From: Eubacteriaceae bacterium UBA6119 | GTDB lineage: Bacteria; Bacillota; Clostridia; Eubacteriales; UBA1433 | Assembly: GCA_002423395.1 (NCBI GenBank) | Contig: DIVZ01000007.1 | Span: 186,001 to 250,000, forward strand | Direction of reading: 5' to 3' | Length of the DNA: 64,000 bases | In this document: one piece after another, positions 43,723-56,227 of the stretch | How positions within the stretch are numbered: the stretch's first letter is position 1 | How the letters are laid out: each line of letters begins with the position of its first letter | Translations under genes and position numbers: made by a program | The notes under the pieces: model-generated | Database searches by the model: none | Seen by the model: only the letters and a program-made list of their open reading frames with translations | What the model was told of the DNA's origin: nothing

Positions 43723-44157
43723 TTATTTATATTTTTTTATAATTTTATCAAGCTCAATACAGCATTGCTCAATTATTGGCCTGCATTTAATTGCGGGATC
43801 GGCATCCGCTTTCATCATAATGATGTAAGGACACTGATCGCTGCCGTAAGAGCTTACAAACCATTCCAAATATTCGTTTGCTATTTGTCTTACTTTAGTC
43901 TGGTCAAAAGGTTTTTGACCTCCGAATAAAACTCCTATTGAGGCAATTCCGCCTGAAATTATTCCGCATGTTCTGCGGCTTGCCATTCCGCCGCCAAAAG
44001 GGATAATCACGTTTAGAGCATCATGGCTTAAGTTTAAATTGTATTTCTTATTAACGGCGTGAAGTATGATTTCAGCGCAGTTATAATGCTGCAAAGCTTT
44101 TTCTTCTTCACTTAATCCTTGGGGCAGATACAAAAATTCTTTTACGGCATCTTTCAT
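43723..44157 (-). CDS. C-GCAxxG-C-C family protein
   Basis: A 144-residue protein of the C-GCAxxG-C-C family. Visible Cys motifs are HYNCAEII, RRTCGIISGGIA, DQCPY and the C-terminal KCRPIIEQCC. The family is thought to be redox-active and is found beside iron-sulfur or oxidoreductase genes in anaerobes, but its reaction is unknown. It lies 12 bp after glmS with no terminator between them, so it is probably carried on the glmS transcript. Confidence 0.88.
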   Translation of the reverse strand: MKDAVKEFLYLPQGLSEEEKALQHYNCAEIILHAVNKKYNLNLSHDALNVIIPFGGGMASRRTCGIISGGIASIGVLFGGQKPFDQTKVRQIANEYLEWFVSSYGSDQCPYIIMMKADADPAIKCRPIIEQCCIELDKIIKKYK

Positions 44158-44169
44158 TATTACACCTCT

Positions 44170-45999
44170 TTATTCAACAGTGACGGATTTTGCGAGATTT
44201 CTCGGTTTATCTATATCGCAGCCTCTTTCAAGGGCAAAATAGTAGCTTAACAATTGGAGGCAAATTACAGCTAAAATAGGCGCGACATCATCGTCTATTT
44301 CGGGAATATATATTATTTCATCCACTTCGTTTTCTATAATGCTGCCTGAATTCTTGGAAAATGCCATAACGTACGCTCCGCGCGATTTTACCTCTTTTAT
44401 ATTGCTTAAAGTTTTGTCAAACAACGCATCCTGGGTAAGCAGCGCTATTACAAGCGTGTTTTTATCAAGCAATGCTATAGGGCCATGCTTAAGTTCGCCC
44501 GCGGCTGCCGCTTCGGAATGAATGTAGGATATTTCCTTAAGTTTTAAAGAACCCTCCAGACAGACGTAATAATCAAGTCCTCTGCCTATAAAATAAGCGT
44601 CTTTTATATCTTTATTGCGTTTTGCAAAATCATGAAGTTTATTATCATATGAAAGCAAATCTTCAACCAGTTTAGGCGTTTTAAACAATTCATCGCGAAG
44701 ATACGCATATTTTTCTTTGCTTAAATTTTCTGTAAGCAGACCGAAATGCAAAGAAAGAGCGTAAAAACATACAAGCTGAGTAACGTAAGCTTTTGTGGAA
44801 GCAACTGCTATTTCAGGCCCTGCCCACGTATACAAAACATCATCTGCTGCCCTTGTTATAGAGCTTCCCTGCACATTGCTTATTGCAAGCACGCGCGCGC
44901 CTTTTTGTTTTGCGAGCTCAAGCGCCGCAAGGCTGTCTGCCGTTTCGCCTGACTGGCTTACGATTATCATAAGGTTATTTTTGTCGATTATGGGATCGCG
45001 GTAGCGAAACTCGGACGCTATGTCGCATTCGACTGGAATGCGCGAGTATTTTTCAATAAGATATTTGCCTACAAGCCCCGCGTGATATGCCGTTCCGCAC
45101 GCCACGATATAAATTTTGTTATATTTGTTCAAGTCATCCTTAGTGATTTTTACATCGCCTAAAGAAACATAATCTTTATCCTGCATAATTCTTGAAAGCA
45201 TGGTTTTTCTTATGCCTTCAGGCTGTTCATGTATTTCTTTTAACATAAAATGTTCATAACCGCCTTTTTCGGCGTCTTCCGCATTCCATGTTACATTAAA
45301 TATTTCTATTTCTTTTTCATGGTCTTTGTTATCTATTATTTTAACCCCGTCTTTTGTACATACGGCAATTTCGTCATTTTCCATTAAGTACACTTCCCGG
45401 GTATAAGCCAAAACCGCAGGGATGTCGGACGCTAAGAATGTTTCGCCTTTGCCTATGCCGACAATAAGAGGGCTGTTTTTGCGAATACCTATTATTTTAT
45501 CAGGCTCGTTTTTGCACATTATGGCAAGAGCGTATGAGCCTTTGATTATTTTTGTCATTTTCTTGACTGCAGCAACCAAATCTCCTTCATACAATTCGTC
45601 AAGCAAATGGGCTAAAACTTCAGTGTCGGTCTGTGAAGAAAAATGATATCCGTTTTTATACAGCTTCTCTTTTAGCTCAAGATAGTTTTCTATAATGCCG
45701 TTGTGAACAACAGTAATAGTTGAGTTTTCGTTGGAATGGGGATGAGAGTTGACATCAGACGGCTCGCCGTGTGTTGCCCACCTTGTATGGCCTATACCAA
45801 CTGTGCTTTTTATTGGGGATGATTTAATATCATCTTCAAGCACATTTAATCTGCCTTTAAATTTTCTTATATATATATTTTTATCCTTTAATGCGGCAAG
45901 ACCTGATGAGTCATAGCCTCTGTATTCAAGTTTTTTAAGTCCTTGCAACAGAACCTCAGTGCATTGTCTGTCGCCTATGTATCCTACTATTCCGCACAT
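44170..45999 (-). CDS. glmS: Glutamine-fructose-6-phosphate aminotransferase
   Basis: A 609-residue enzyme, the normal length. The start MCGIVGYIGD puts the nucleophilic Cys at residue 2; the amidotransferase domain (about 1-240) carries GHTRWATHG, and two SIS isomerase domains follow with SQSGETADS and the C-terminal DKPRNLAKSVTVE. It makes glucosamine-6-phosphate, the first step to cell-wall amino sugars. AGGAGG lies before the ATG; an upstream in-frame Met falls in the leader. It is controlled by a glmS ribozyme in the leader. Confidence 0.97.
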   Translation of the reverse strand: MCGIVGYIGDRQCTEVLLQGLKKLEYRGYDSSGLAALKDKNIYIRKFKGRLNVLEDDIKSSPIKSTVGIGHTRWATHGEPSDVNSHPHSNENSTITVVHNGIIENYLELKEKLYKNGYHFSSQTDTEVLAHLLDELYEGDLVAAVKKMTKIIKGSYALAIMCKNEPDKIIGIRKNSPLIVGIGKGETFLASDIPAVLAYTREVYLMENDEIAVCTKDGVKIIDNKDHEKEIEIFNVTWNAEDAEKGGYEHFMLKEIHEQPEGIRKTMLSRIMQDKDYVSLGDVKITKDDLNKYNKIYIVACGTAYHAGLVGKYLIEKYSRIPVECDIASEFRYRDPIIDKNNLMIIVSQSGETADSLAALELAKQKGARVLAISNVQGSSITRAADDVLYTWAGPEIAVASTKAYVTQLVCFYALSLHFGLLTENLSKEKYAYLRDELFKTPKLVEDLLSYDNKLHDFAKRNKDIKDAYFIGRGLDYYVCLEGSLKLKEISYIHSEAAAAGELKHGPIALLDKNTLVIALLTQDALFDKTLSNIKEVKSRGAYVMAFSKNSGSIIENEVDEIIYIPEIDDDVAPILAVICLQLLSYYFALERGCDIDKPRNLAKSVTVE

Positions 46000-46010
46000 A
46001 TTTCCTCCTA

Positions 46011-46039
46011 AAAATAAAAAATCCGCAAAACAACGCGGA
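46011..46039 (-). terminator. Possible terminator between ribozyme and glmS
   Basis: On the minus strand TCCGC pairs with GCGGA around eight bases, followed by TTTTTTATTTTT, just before the glmS ribosome site. The stem is short, so it may be a weak attenuator or a 5' stabilising structure. Confidence 0.45.
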
Positions 46040-46062
46040 AATGCATACGTATTCATTTATTT

Positions 46063-46217
46063 GTACACACTTAAACATTGCAGGCTGGTTTTGTACTTAC
46101 AATTGCTTGTAAGCTTTGTGCCGCCTGTAAAGACTTAATGTCTAAGCCTTTGGAGCATCCGCCGAATATTTCGATAAACTCCAAACCTCGTCAACTCAAA
46201 ATGAGTCCCGGCGCTAT
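46063..46217 (-). ncRNA. glmS ribozyme-riboswitch
   Basis: On the minus strand the leader contains, in order, the glmS ribozyme core: AGCGCC, then TTGACGAGG, TATCGAA and CGGCGGATGC, followed by the P3/P4 region with CTTACAAGCAATTGTAAG. Self-cleavage is expected between 46215 and 46214 (just 5' of GCGCC). Glucosamine-6-phosphate acts as cofactor for cleavage, which destabilises the glmS message and gives feedback control. The 3' boundary is approximate. Confidence 0.95.
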
Positions 46218-46294
46218 AATCATATATTGATTATTTACTTGCTATTATATTGTAAAAAAGATTAATATGACCTCCTTCTTTACTATTTTGTTAC

Positions 46295-46322
46295 ATTATA
46301 GCACAGATGTAAAAAAAAGCAA
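46295..46322 (-). promoter_or_regulatory. Promoter of glmS
   Basis: On the minus strand TTGCTT (46322-46317) and TATAAT (46300-46295) are 16 bp apart. The leader would start near 46288, about 70 nt before the ribozyme. The remaining intergenic DNA up to 46433 is AT-rich with no other feature seen. Confidence 0.55.
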
Positions 46323-46433
46323 TATTTGTGTATTTTATGACAATATTAATATATGATAATTTTTATTAAAAGATATCATTTACAGATAAATATGATAAAA
46401 TAAAATGCGTTAGAAAAATACAAGAGGAATATA

Positions 46434-46934
46434 TTGGCAGATAATATAAAAACATGCTGTTTTGAACCTGTTTACAGCAGTAAAAGCAAAATACTTATTC
46501 TCGGCACGATGCCTTCGGTAATGTCTGTAAAAAACGGATTTTATTATTCGCATCCGCAGAATATTTTTTGGCGCGTTATGACAGAGGTGCTTAATGAACA
46601 TAAAGTGCCCCAAAGCCCGGAAGAGAAAAAAAATATGATGCTAAAACACAATATTGCTATTTGGGATGTGCTGTATTCATGTGAAATAAAAAACTCATCT
46701 GACGCAAGCATTAAAAATCCCGTTGCCAACAATTTGGAACTAGTAATAAAAAACAGTAAGATATCTACGGTATTTACAACAGGCAAGACTGCGGACAGAT
46801 TATACAATAAACTATGTTATGATAAAACGGGAATAAAAAGCATTAATCTGCCGTCTACCAGCCCTGCTAACAGAGGCAATTATAATTACGATCAAACTGT
46901 TGCACATTATAAGGTAATACTTAATTATTTATAA
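46434..46934 (+). CDS. DNA-deoxyinosine glycosylase (UDG family 6-like)
   Basis: A 166-residue member of the uracil-DNA glycosylase superfamily, Hdg type. ILILGTMPSVMSVKNGFYY and HPQNIFWRVM are the motif-1 region, IAIWDVL follows, and LPSTSPANRG is the second active-site motif. Such enzymes remove hypoxanthine or mismatched uracil. The start is TTG at 46434 with AAGAGG upstream. It is followed by a cyclophilin gene after 14 bp. Confidence 0.88.
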   Translation: MADNIKTCCFEPVYSSKSKILILGTMPSVMSVKNGFYYSHPQNIFWRVMTEVLNEHKVPQSPEEKKNMMLKHNIAIWDVLYSCEIKNSSDASIKNPVANNLELVIKNSKISTVFTTGKTADRLYNKLCYDKTGIKSINLPSTSPANRGNYNYDQTVAHYKVILNYL

Positions 46935-46948
46935 AAAGGAGCAAGAAA

Positions 46949-47431
46949 ATGATAACAATAACAATGCAAAACGAAAAAGAAATAAAAATTAAACTTTACC
47001 CGGAGTATGCGCCGATAACGGTTGATAATTTTATAAAACTTGCAGGCGAGAAATTTTATGATAATCTTACTTTTCACAGAGTAATAAAAGGCTTTATGAT
47101 TCAGGGCGGATGCCCTCAGGGTAATGGCACAGGAGGACCGGGGCATAACATTAAAGGCGAGTTTTCCAAAAACGGCGTTAATAATCCGCTTAAACATAAA
47201 AGAGGCATTATATCAATGGCTCGTTCCCAAAGCCCGGATTCGGCCGGAAGTCAGTTTTTTATTATGCATGCCGATTCGCCGCATCTTGACGGGCTTTATG
47301 CGGCGTTTGGCGAAGTGGTAGAAGGAATGGATGTTGTGGATAAGATAGCTGAGACAAAAGTTGATTATTCCGATAAGCCGATGATACCGCAGGTAATAAA
47401 AAGCATAGTATATACTAAAGACGAGGAATAA
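46949..47431 (+). CDS. Peptidyl-prolyl cis-trans isomerase, cyclophilin type
   Basis: A 160-residue cytoplasmic cyclophilin without signal peptide. FHRVIKGFMIQGGCPQGNGT, then SQFFIMHADSPHLDG, and FGEVVEGMDVVDKI carry the active-site residues (the Arg/Phe/Gln set). It assists protein folding at prolines. AAGGAG lies before the ATG. Terminator downstream. Co-transcribed with the base glycosylase without an obvious functional link. Confidence 0.95.
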   Translation: MITITMQNEKEIKIKLYPEYAPITVDNFIKLAGEKFYDNLTFHRVIKGFMIQGGCPQGNGTGGPGHNIKGEFSKNGVNNPLKHKRGIISMARSQSPDSAGSQFFIMHADSPHLDGLYAAFGEVVEGMDVVDKIAETKVDYSDKPMIPQVIKSIVYTKDEE

Positions 47432-47451
47432 AAACTAATTACAATAAATCA

Positions 47452-47480
47452 AAGCCGCTTTATTAAGCGGCTTGTTTTAT
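47452..47480 (+). terminator. Intrinsic terminator
   Basis: AAGCCGCTT pairs with AAGCGGCTT around TATT, followed by a T-rich tail. Confidence 0.9.
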
Positions 47481-47569
47481 TGTAAAATATGTCATGTTAA
47501 AATACCAATATATTACGATATATGTTATAATTATAAAATTAAAAAAATGACAAATTAAGGATTACTAAA

Positions 47570-51847
<4,278 letters not shown>

Positions 51848-51848
<1 letters not shown>

Positions 51849-52141
51849 TGCAAATCAGTTTATCGGATGTTGAGTATTTGGCGGAGCTGAGCCGGCTTGA
51901 ATTTTCAGATGAAGAAGCCGCAAAAATGCAAAAAGATTTAAGCAGTATTATTGACTATGTCAATAAGCTGAACGATATTAAAACACAAGACATTGCGGCA
52001 AAAGAGCACATATTGAATTTGTCAAATGTATTAAGACAGGATGTAGTTATGCCAAGTCTGTCAAACGAAGAGGCTCTTAAAAACGCGTACGACAGCGAGG
52101 ATAATTATTTCAAAGTTCCTCAGCTTATGGAGGACGAATAA
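51848..52141 (+). CDS. gatC: Glu-tRNA(Gln)/Asp-tRNA(Asn) amidotransferase subunit C
   Basis: A 97-residue GatC. LSDVEYLAELSRLEFSDEEA near the start and VLRQDVVMPSLSNEEALKNA near the end are typical. It stabilises the GatA-GatB interface. Its ATG overlaps the last base of the ligA stop codon; gatA starts 1 bp after its stop. Complete gatCAB order. Confidence 0.95.
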
Positions 52142-52142
52142 T

Positions 52143-53612
52143 ATGAAATTATGCGATATGTCAATATATGAGCTCAGCGAGATGCTTGACAAAAAAGAGG
52201 TAAGTTCTGCTGAAATTTCAAAAGACGTTATATTACGCATAAATCAGGTCAAGGATATTTGCGGCGGGTATTTAACGGTGCTTGATGAGGATGCAATACT
52301 TGACAAAGCAAAAGAAGCGGACAACAGAATAAGTAATAATACAAGAAAAAGCAAAATAGACGGAATACCTTATGCGCTAAAAGACAACATGTGCACAAAA
52401 GGCATTGCCACAACATGCGCTTCTAAAATTTTAGAGAATTTTATTCCGCCGTACGATTGCACGGTATATGAACATTTAAGCAACGCAGGCGGAGTGCTTG
52501 TTGGCAAATGCGATATGGATGAGTTTGCTATGGGTTCAACTACAGAAAACTCGGCGCTTGGATGCACAAAAAATCCGTGGGATATAGGTAAAGTTGCGGG
52601 CGGCTCATCGGGCGGCAGCGCGGCGGTGGTATCGAGCGGACAAGCTGTTTTTGCGCTCGGCTCAGACACGGGCGGCTCTATAAGGCTGCCATCTAGTTTC
52701 TGCGGTGTGAGCGGTATTAAGCCGACTTATTCGGCGGTGTCCAGATACGGGCTTGTAGCGTTCGCGTCATCGCTTGATCAGATAGGACCTATTACGAAGG
52801 ACGCAAGAGACGCGGCTATAATACTTGACGAGATTGTAAGATACGACAATAAAGACAGCACTTCCGTTATGGTTAAATCAGATTATTATAAAAACCTGAC
52901 TGATAATATAAAAGGCATGAAAATAGGCATTGATATGGCGCATTATGACGGGCTTAATAAAGAGATTAAGGACGCCGTATTTGCAGCGCTTGATGATTAT
53001 AGAGCGCTAGGCTGTGAGATAGTGGACTTATCATTTTCTCATAATGATATTGCGCTTTCAGCTTATTATATTATAAGTTCCGCTGAAGCGAGCAGCAACC
53101 TCGCGCGATTTGACGGCGTTAAGTACGGTATGAGAATACAGGGCAGCGACATTATAGATACATACGTAAAGACGCGCAGCGAGGGATTTGGAAGCGAAGT
53201 AAAAAGGCGAATAATGCTCGGGACTTTTGTTTTAAGCAGCGGGTATTATGACGCTTATTATAAAAAAGCGTTAAAAGCAAGAGCAGTTATTAAAAACAAT
53301 TATGACGAAGCTTTTAAAAAGTGCGATATAGTTATTTCTCCGACGGCAGTTTCGGGAGCATTTGAACGCGGTAGAAAAACACAGAGCCCAGCTGAAATTT
53401 ATTTATCTGATATATATACGGTAACTGCTAATATTGCGGGCATACCCGCAATGAGCATACCTTGCGGACATACAAAAGAAGGTATGCCGATAGGACTTCA
53501 GATAGCCGCGAATTCGTACTGCGAACAAACTATATTGAACGCGGCGTTTGCGTATCAGAACAGCATGAACTTTCATAAACAGCAGCCGAATTTAGTAAAG
53601 GAGGCTAAGTAA
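52143..53612 (+). CDS. gatA: Amidotransferase subunit A (amidase)
   Basis: A 489-residue amidase-signature enzyme. The catalytic Ser-Ser-Lys set lies in PYALKDNMC (Lys), GGSSGGSAA and SDTGGSIRLPSSF (Ser residues). It releases ammonia from glutamine for transamidation of Glu-tRNA(Gln), and where needed Asp-tRNA(Asn). ATG at 52143 follows GGAGGACG in the gatC tail. No start or length anomaly. Confidence 0.97.
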   Translation: MKLCDMSIYELSEMLDKKEVSSAEISKDVILRINQVKDICGGYLTVLDEDAILDKAKEADNRISNNTRKSKIDGIPYALKDNMCTKGIATTCASKILENFIPPYDCTVYEHLSNAGGVLVGKCDMDEFAMGSTTENSALGCTKNPWDIGKVAGGSSGGSAAVVSSGQAVFALGSDTGGSIRLPSSFCGVSGIKPTYSAVSRYGLVAFASSLDQIGPITKDARDAAIILDEIVRYDNKDSTSVMVKSDYYKNLTDNIKGMKIGIDMAHYDGLNKEIKDAVFAALDDYRALGCEIVDLSFSHNDIALSAYYIISSAEASSNLARFDGVKYGMRIQGSDIIDTYVKTRSEGFGSEVKRRIMLGTFVLSSGYYDAYYKKALKARAVIKNNYDEAFKKCDIVISPTAVSGAFERGRKTQSPAEIYLSDIYTVTANIAGIPAMSIPCGHTKEGMPIGLQIAANSYCEQTILNAAFAYQNSMNFHKQQPNLVKEAK

Positions 53613-53613
53613 T

Positions 53614-55038
53614 ATGAAATATGAAATGGTCATAGGACTTGAAATACATGTAGAGCTTGGAACAAAAAGCAAGATATTCTGCTCATGCTCCACTCAGTTC
53701 GGAAATAAACCAAACACAAATGTATGCCCGGTGTGTCTGGGCATGCCCGGAGTGCTGCCCGTATTAAATGAGAGAGTAGTTGAATACGCCGTAAAAGCGG
53801 GGCTTGCATTAAACTGCGAGATTGCGAAATTTTCAAAACTCGACAGAAAAAACTATTTTTATCCCGATTTGCCGAAAGCGTATCAGGTATCTCAGTTTGA
53901 CCTGCCGTTGTGTATTGGCGGATATTTGGACGTGGCAGTGGGAGAAGAAACGACAAGGGTAGGCATTACGAGAATACACATCGAAGAAGACGCGGGCAAG
54001 CTTGTACATACGCAAGACGGCACGCTAATAGACTACAACAGATGCGGAGTGCCTTTAATTGAAATAGTAACTGAGCCTGATATGCGCAGCGCGGAACAGG
54101 CGGTGGAATTTGCTAAAAGTGTAAGAAACATACTGCTTTATGCAAAAGTGTCCGACTGTAAAATGCAGGAAGGCTCTATGAGATTTGATGTTAACTTATC
54201 AGTACGCGAGCAGGGAGCCAAAGAGTTTGGAACCAGAACCGAAATGAAAAACTTAAGTTCGTTTAAAATGCTTCAAAAAGCTATTGAATATGAATATGCA
54301 AGACAGGTGAAAGCCGTTAAAAACGGCGAGAGAATAATACAGCAGACAAGAAGATGGGATGAGACAAACAATGTAAGCGTAGTGCTGCGAAGCAAAGAAA
54401 ACGCGCACGATTACAGATATTTTCCCGAACCGGACTTGCTTCCCATAGTTTTAAATGACGAGGTAATAAACGGTATAAAAGAAGATATGCCCGAAATGCC
54501 GAAAGAAAAGAAACAGCGATACATTTCACAGCTTTTATTAAGCGAATATGACGCGGGAGTGCTTGTATCAAATTCACAGCTTTGTGAGTTTTATGAAAAT
54601 ATATTAAAAGAATTTGCTGACGCTAAAACAGCCGCAAACTGGGTTATTGTTGAGCTTATGGCATTAATAAATAAGAGTGATGTGTCAATAGAAGAAATAA
54701 ATATTACAGCAAGCAGCATGGCGCAGCTTTTGAATTTTATAAAAGACGGAAAGATAAGCGGCAAGATGGCAAAAGACGTTCTTTTGGAAATGTTCGAGAC
54801 GGGTAAAAGCGCTGAAGATATAGTAAAAAGCAAAGGCTTAAACCAGATAAGCGATGAAGGCGAGCTTGAAAAGATAATAGATGAAATTCTTAAAAATAAT
54901 CAGGCAAGCGTTGACGATTACCATTCCGGTAAAAAACAGGCAATGGGCTTTTTGGTAGGACAGGTAATGAGGGTGACAAAAGGAGCGGCTAATCCGCAAA
55001 GCGTAAATGAGATACTGAACAGAAAGTTAAATAATTAG
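53614..55038 (+). CDS. gatB: Amidotransferase subunit B
   Basis: A 474-residue GatB. GLEIHVELGTKSKIFCSCST, then NVCPVCLGMPGVLPVLN, give the zinc-binding and catalytic core, and YFYPDLPKAYQVSQ and EPDMRSAEQA follow. The C-terminal YqeY-like domain is present. It binds tRNA and performs the transamidation. AAAGGAGG precedes the ATG. Last gene of the pcrA-ligA-gatCAB operon. Confidence 0.97.
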   Translation: MKYEMVIGLEIHVELGTKSKIFCSCSTQFGNKPNTNVCPVCLGMPGVLPVLNERVVEYAVKAGLALNCEIAKFSKLDRKNYFYPDLPKAYQVSQFDLPLCIGGYLDVAVGEETTRVGITRIHIEEDAGKLVHTQDGTLIDYNRCGVPLIEIVTEPDMRSAEQAVEFAKSVRNILLYAKVSDCKMQEGSMRFDVNLSVREQGAKEFGTRTEMKNLSSFKMLQKAIEYEYARQVKAVKNGERIIQQTRRWDETNNVSVVLRSKENAHDYRYFPEPDLLPIVLNDEVINGIKEDMPEMPKEKKQRYISQLLLSEYDAGVLVSNSQLCEFYENILKEFADAKTAANWVIVELMALINKSDVSIEEINITASSMAQLLNFIKDGKISGKMAKDVLLEMFETGKSAEDIVKSKGLNQISDEGELEKIIDEILKNNQASVDDYHSGKKQAMGFLVGQVMRVTKGAANPQSVNEILNRKLNN

Positions 55039-55077
55039 TAATAATCAGCGAATTCTAAACTAAAAAAACTATAAAAA

Positions 55078-55112
55078 ACAGGCTATGATAAAATTGAATT
55101 ATAGCCTTTTTC
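55078..55112 (+). terminator. Intrinsic terminator after gatB
   Basis: AGGCTAT (55080-55086) pairs with ATAGCCT (55101-55107) followed by TTTT. Confidence 0.7.
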
Positions 55113-55227
55113 AGTTAAATAGGTAGTTAAAGTGGAATAATTATACTTAAGAAATAAAATCAATGTTGTAAAAGATTATATTAGTTTACTCGTGTTAAAG
55201 AAAATACGTCATTAATAAGGATTGAAT

Positions 55228-55265
55228 TAAAAAAGCTGACTTTTTTTATGTGAGAAGTCAGCTTT
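55228..55265 (-). terminator. Intrinsic terminator of panB
   Basis: On the minus strand AAAGCTGACTT pairs with AAGTCAGCTTT, followed by a T-run. The DNA between 55113 and 55227 shows nothing else. Confidence 0.8.
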
Positions 55266-55309
55266 AAATCTTATTTTTATTTGTACGTTTTTATTTTTAT
55301 GCGGATTGT

Positions 55310-56140
55310 TTATTCTGTTTCGTATCCTTCTACTTTCATATTAAAGCAATATTCTTTAGTCGGGAAATCTTCTTCAAGCGATTCTTTTCTGAAGTCGTTT
55401 AAACCCTCTACCATTTCTTTTCTGATATTTTTATAAACTTTTACGAATTTTGGTTTAAAGTCTCCGTACATACCAAGCAAGTCGTGTGTGAGCAATACCT
55501 GACAGTCTACATACGGACCTGCTCCTATGCCAAGAATAGGAATGTCTACCGCTTGTGTCATAGCTTTAGCAACTCCTGACGGAACACATTCCAAAACTAT
55601 TGAAAATACGCCCGCGTCACGTATTATTTTCGCATCCTCTATAAGTTTTTTCGCTTTTTCAGGCGTGCCGCCCTGTACTTTAAAGCCGCCTAGAGAACTT
55701 GCCGTCTGAGGTGTGAGCCCCAAATGCCCCATGACCGGTATTCCGGCATTTGCTATAGCCGCGATTTTATCTTCCATTTCTCTGCCGCCTTCCAGTTTTA
55801 CGCAGTCGCAGCCTGTTTCTTTAATAAAGCGCGCGGCGTTTTCTATTGCCTGCTCTGCGCTTACCTGATATGAACCGAAAGGCATGTCACCTACAACAAA
55901 AGTATTCGGAGCGCCTTTTACTACTGCTCGCGTATGGTGAATCATATCGTCCATTGTAACGGGCGTTGTAGATTTATATCCGAGCATTATCATTCCCAGA
56001 CTATCGCCGCAGAGTATTACTTCAATGTCGCTTTCATTTACAATTGACGCTGTTGTATAATCGTAAGCTGTAGCATAAGCAAATTTTCGCCCTTCTTCTT
56101 TGAACTTTTTAAAGTCCAGTACGGTCATTTTAGTTTTCAT
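55310..56140 (-). CDS. panB: 3-Methyl-2-oxobutanoate hydroxymethyltransferase
   Basis: A 276-residue PanB. VLDFKKFKEEGRKFAYATAY at the start, LCGDSLGMIMLGY (metal-binding Asp), VVGDMPFGSY and the LEGGREM Lys/Glu residues are characteristic. It adds a hydroxymethyl group from methylene-tetrahydrofolate to ketoisovalerate, making ketopantoate, which PanE (42734-43654) then reduces. AAAGGAG lies before the ATG. Monocistronic. Confidence 0.97.
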   Translation of the reverse strand: MKTKMTVLDFKKFKEEGRKFAYATAYDYTTASIVNESDIEVILCGDSLGMIMLGYKSTTPVTMDDMIHHTRAVVKGAPNTFVVGDMPFGSYQVSAEQAIENAARFIKETGCDCVKLEGGREMEDKIAAIANAGIPVMGHLGLTPQTASSLGGFKVQGGTPEKAKKLIEDAKIIRDAGVFSIVLECVPSGVAKAMTQAVDIPILGIGAGPYVDCQVLLTHDLLGMYGDFKPKFVKVYKNIRKEMVEGLNDFRKESLEEDFPTKEYCFNMKVEGYETE

Positions 56141-56227
56141 AATATACTCCTTTTATATAAATTATTAATAAATTTATCAATAAATAAACTTTGTATAAAA
56201 AGAATTACGTAATACTTATAGCTGTAT

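Noticed and set aside
46261..46288. GGAGG in the glmS leader as the ribosome site of a leader peptide
   Set aside because: No ATG, GTG or TTG lies at a suitable distance; it may belong to the leader RNA fold.
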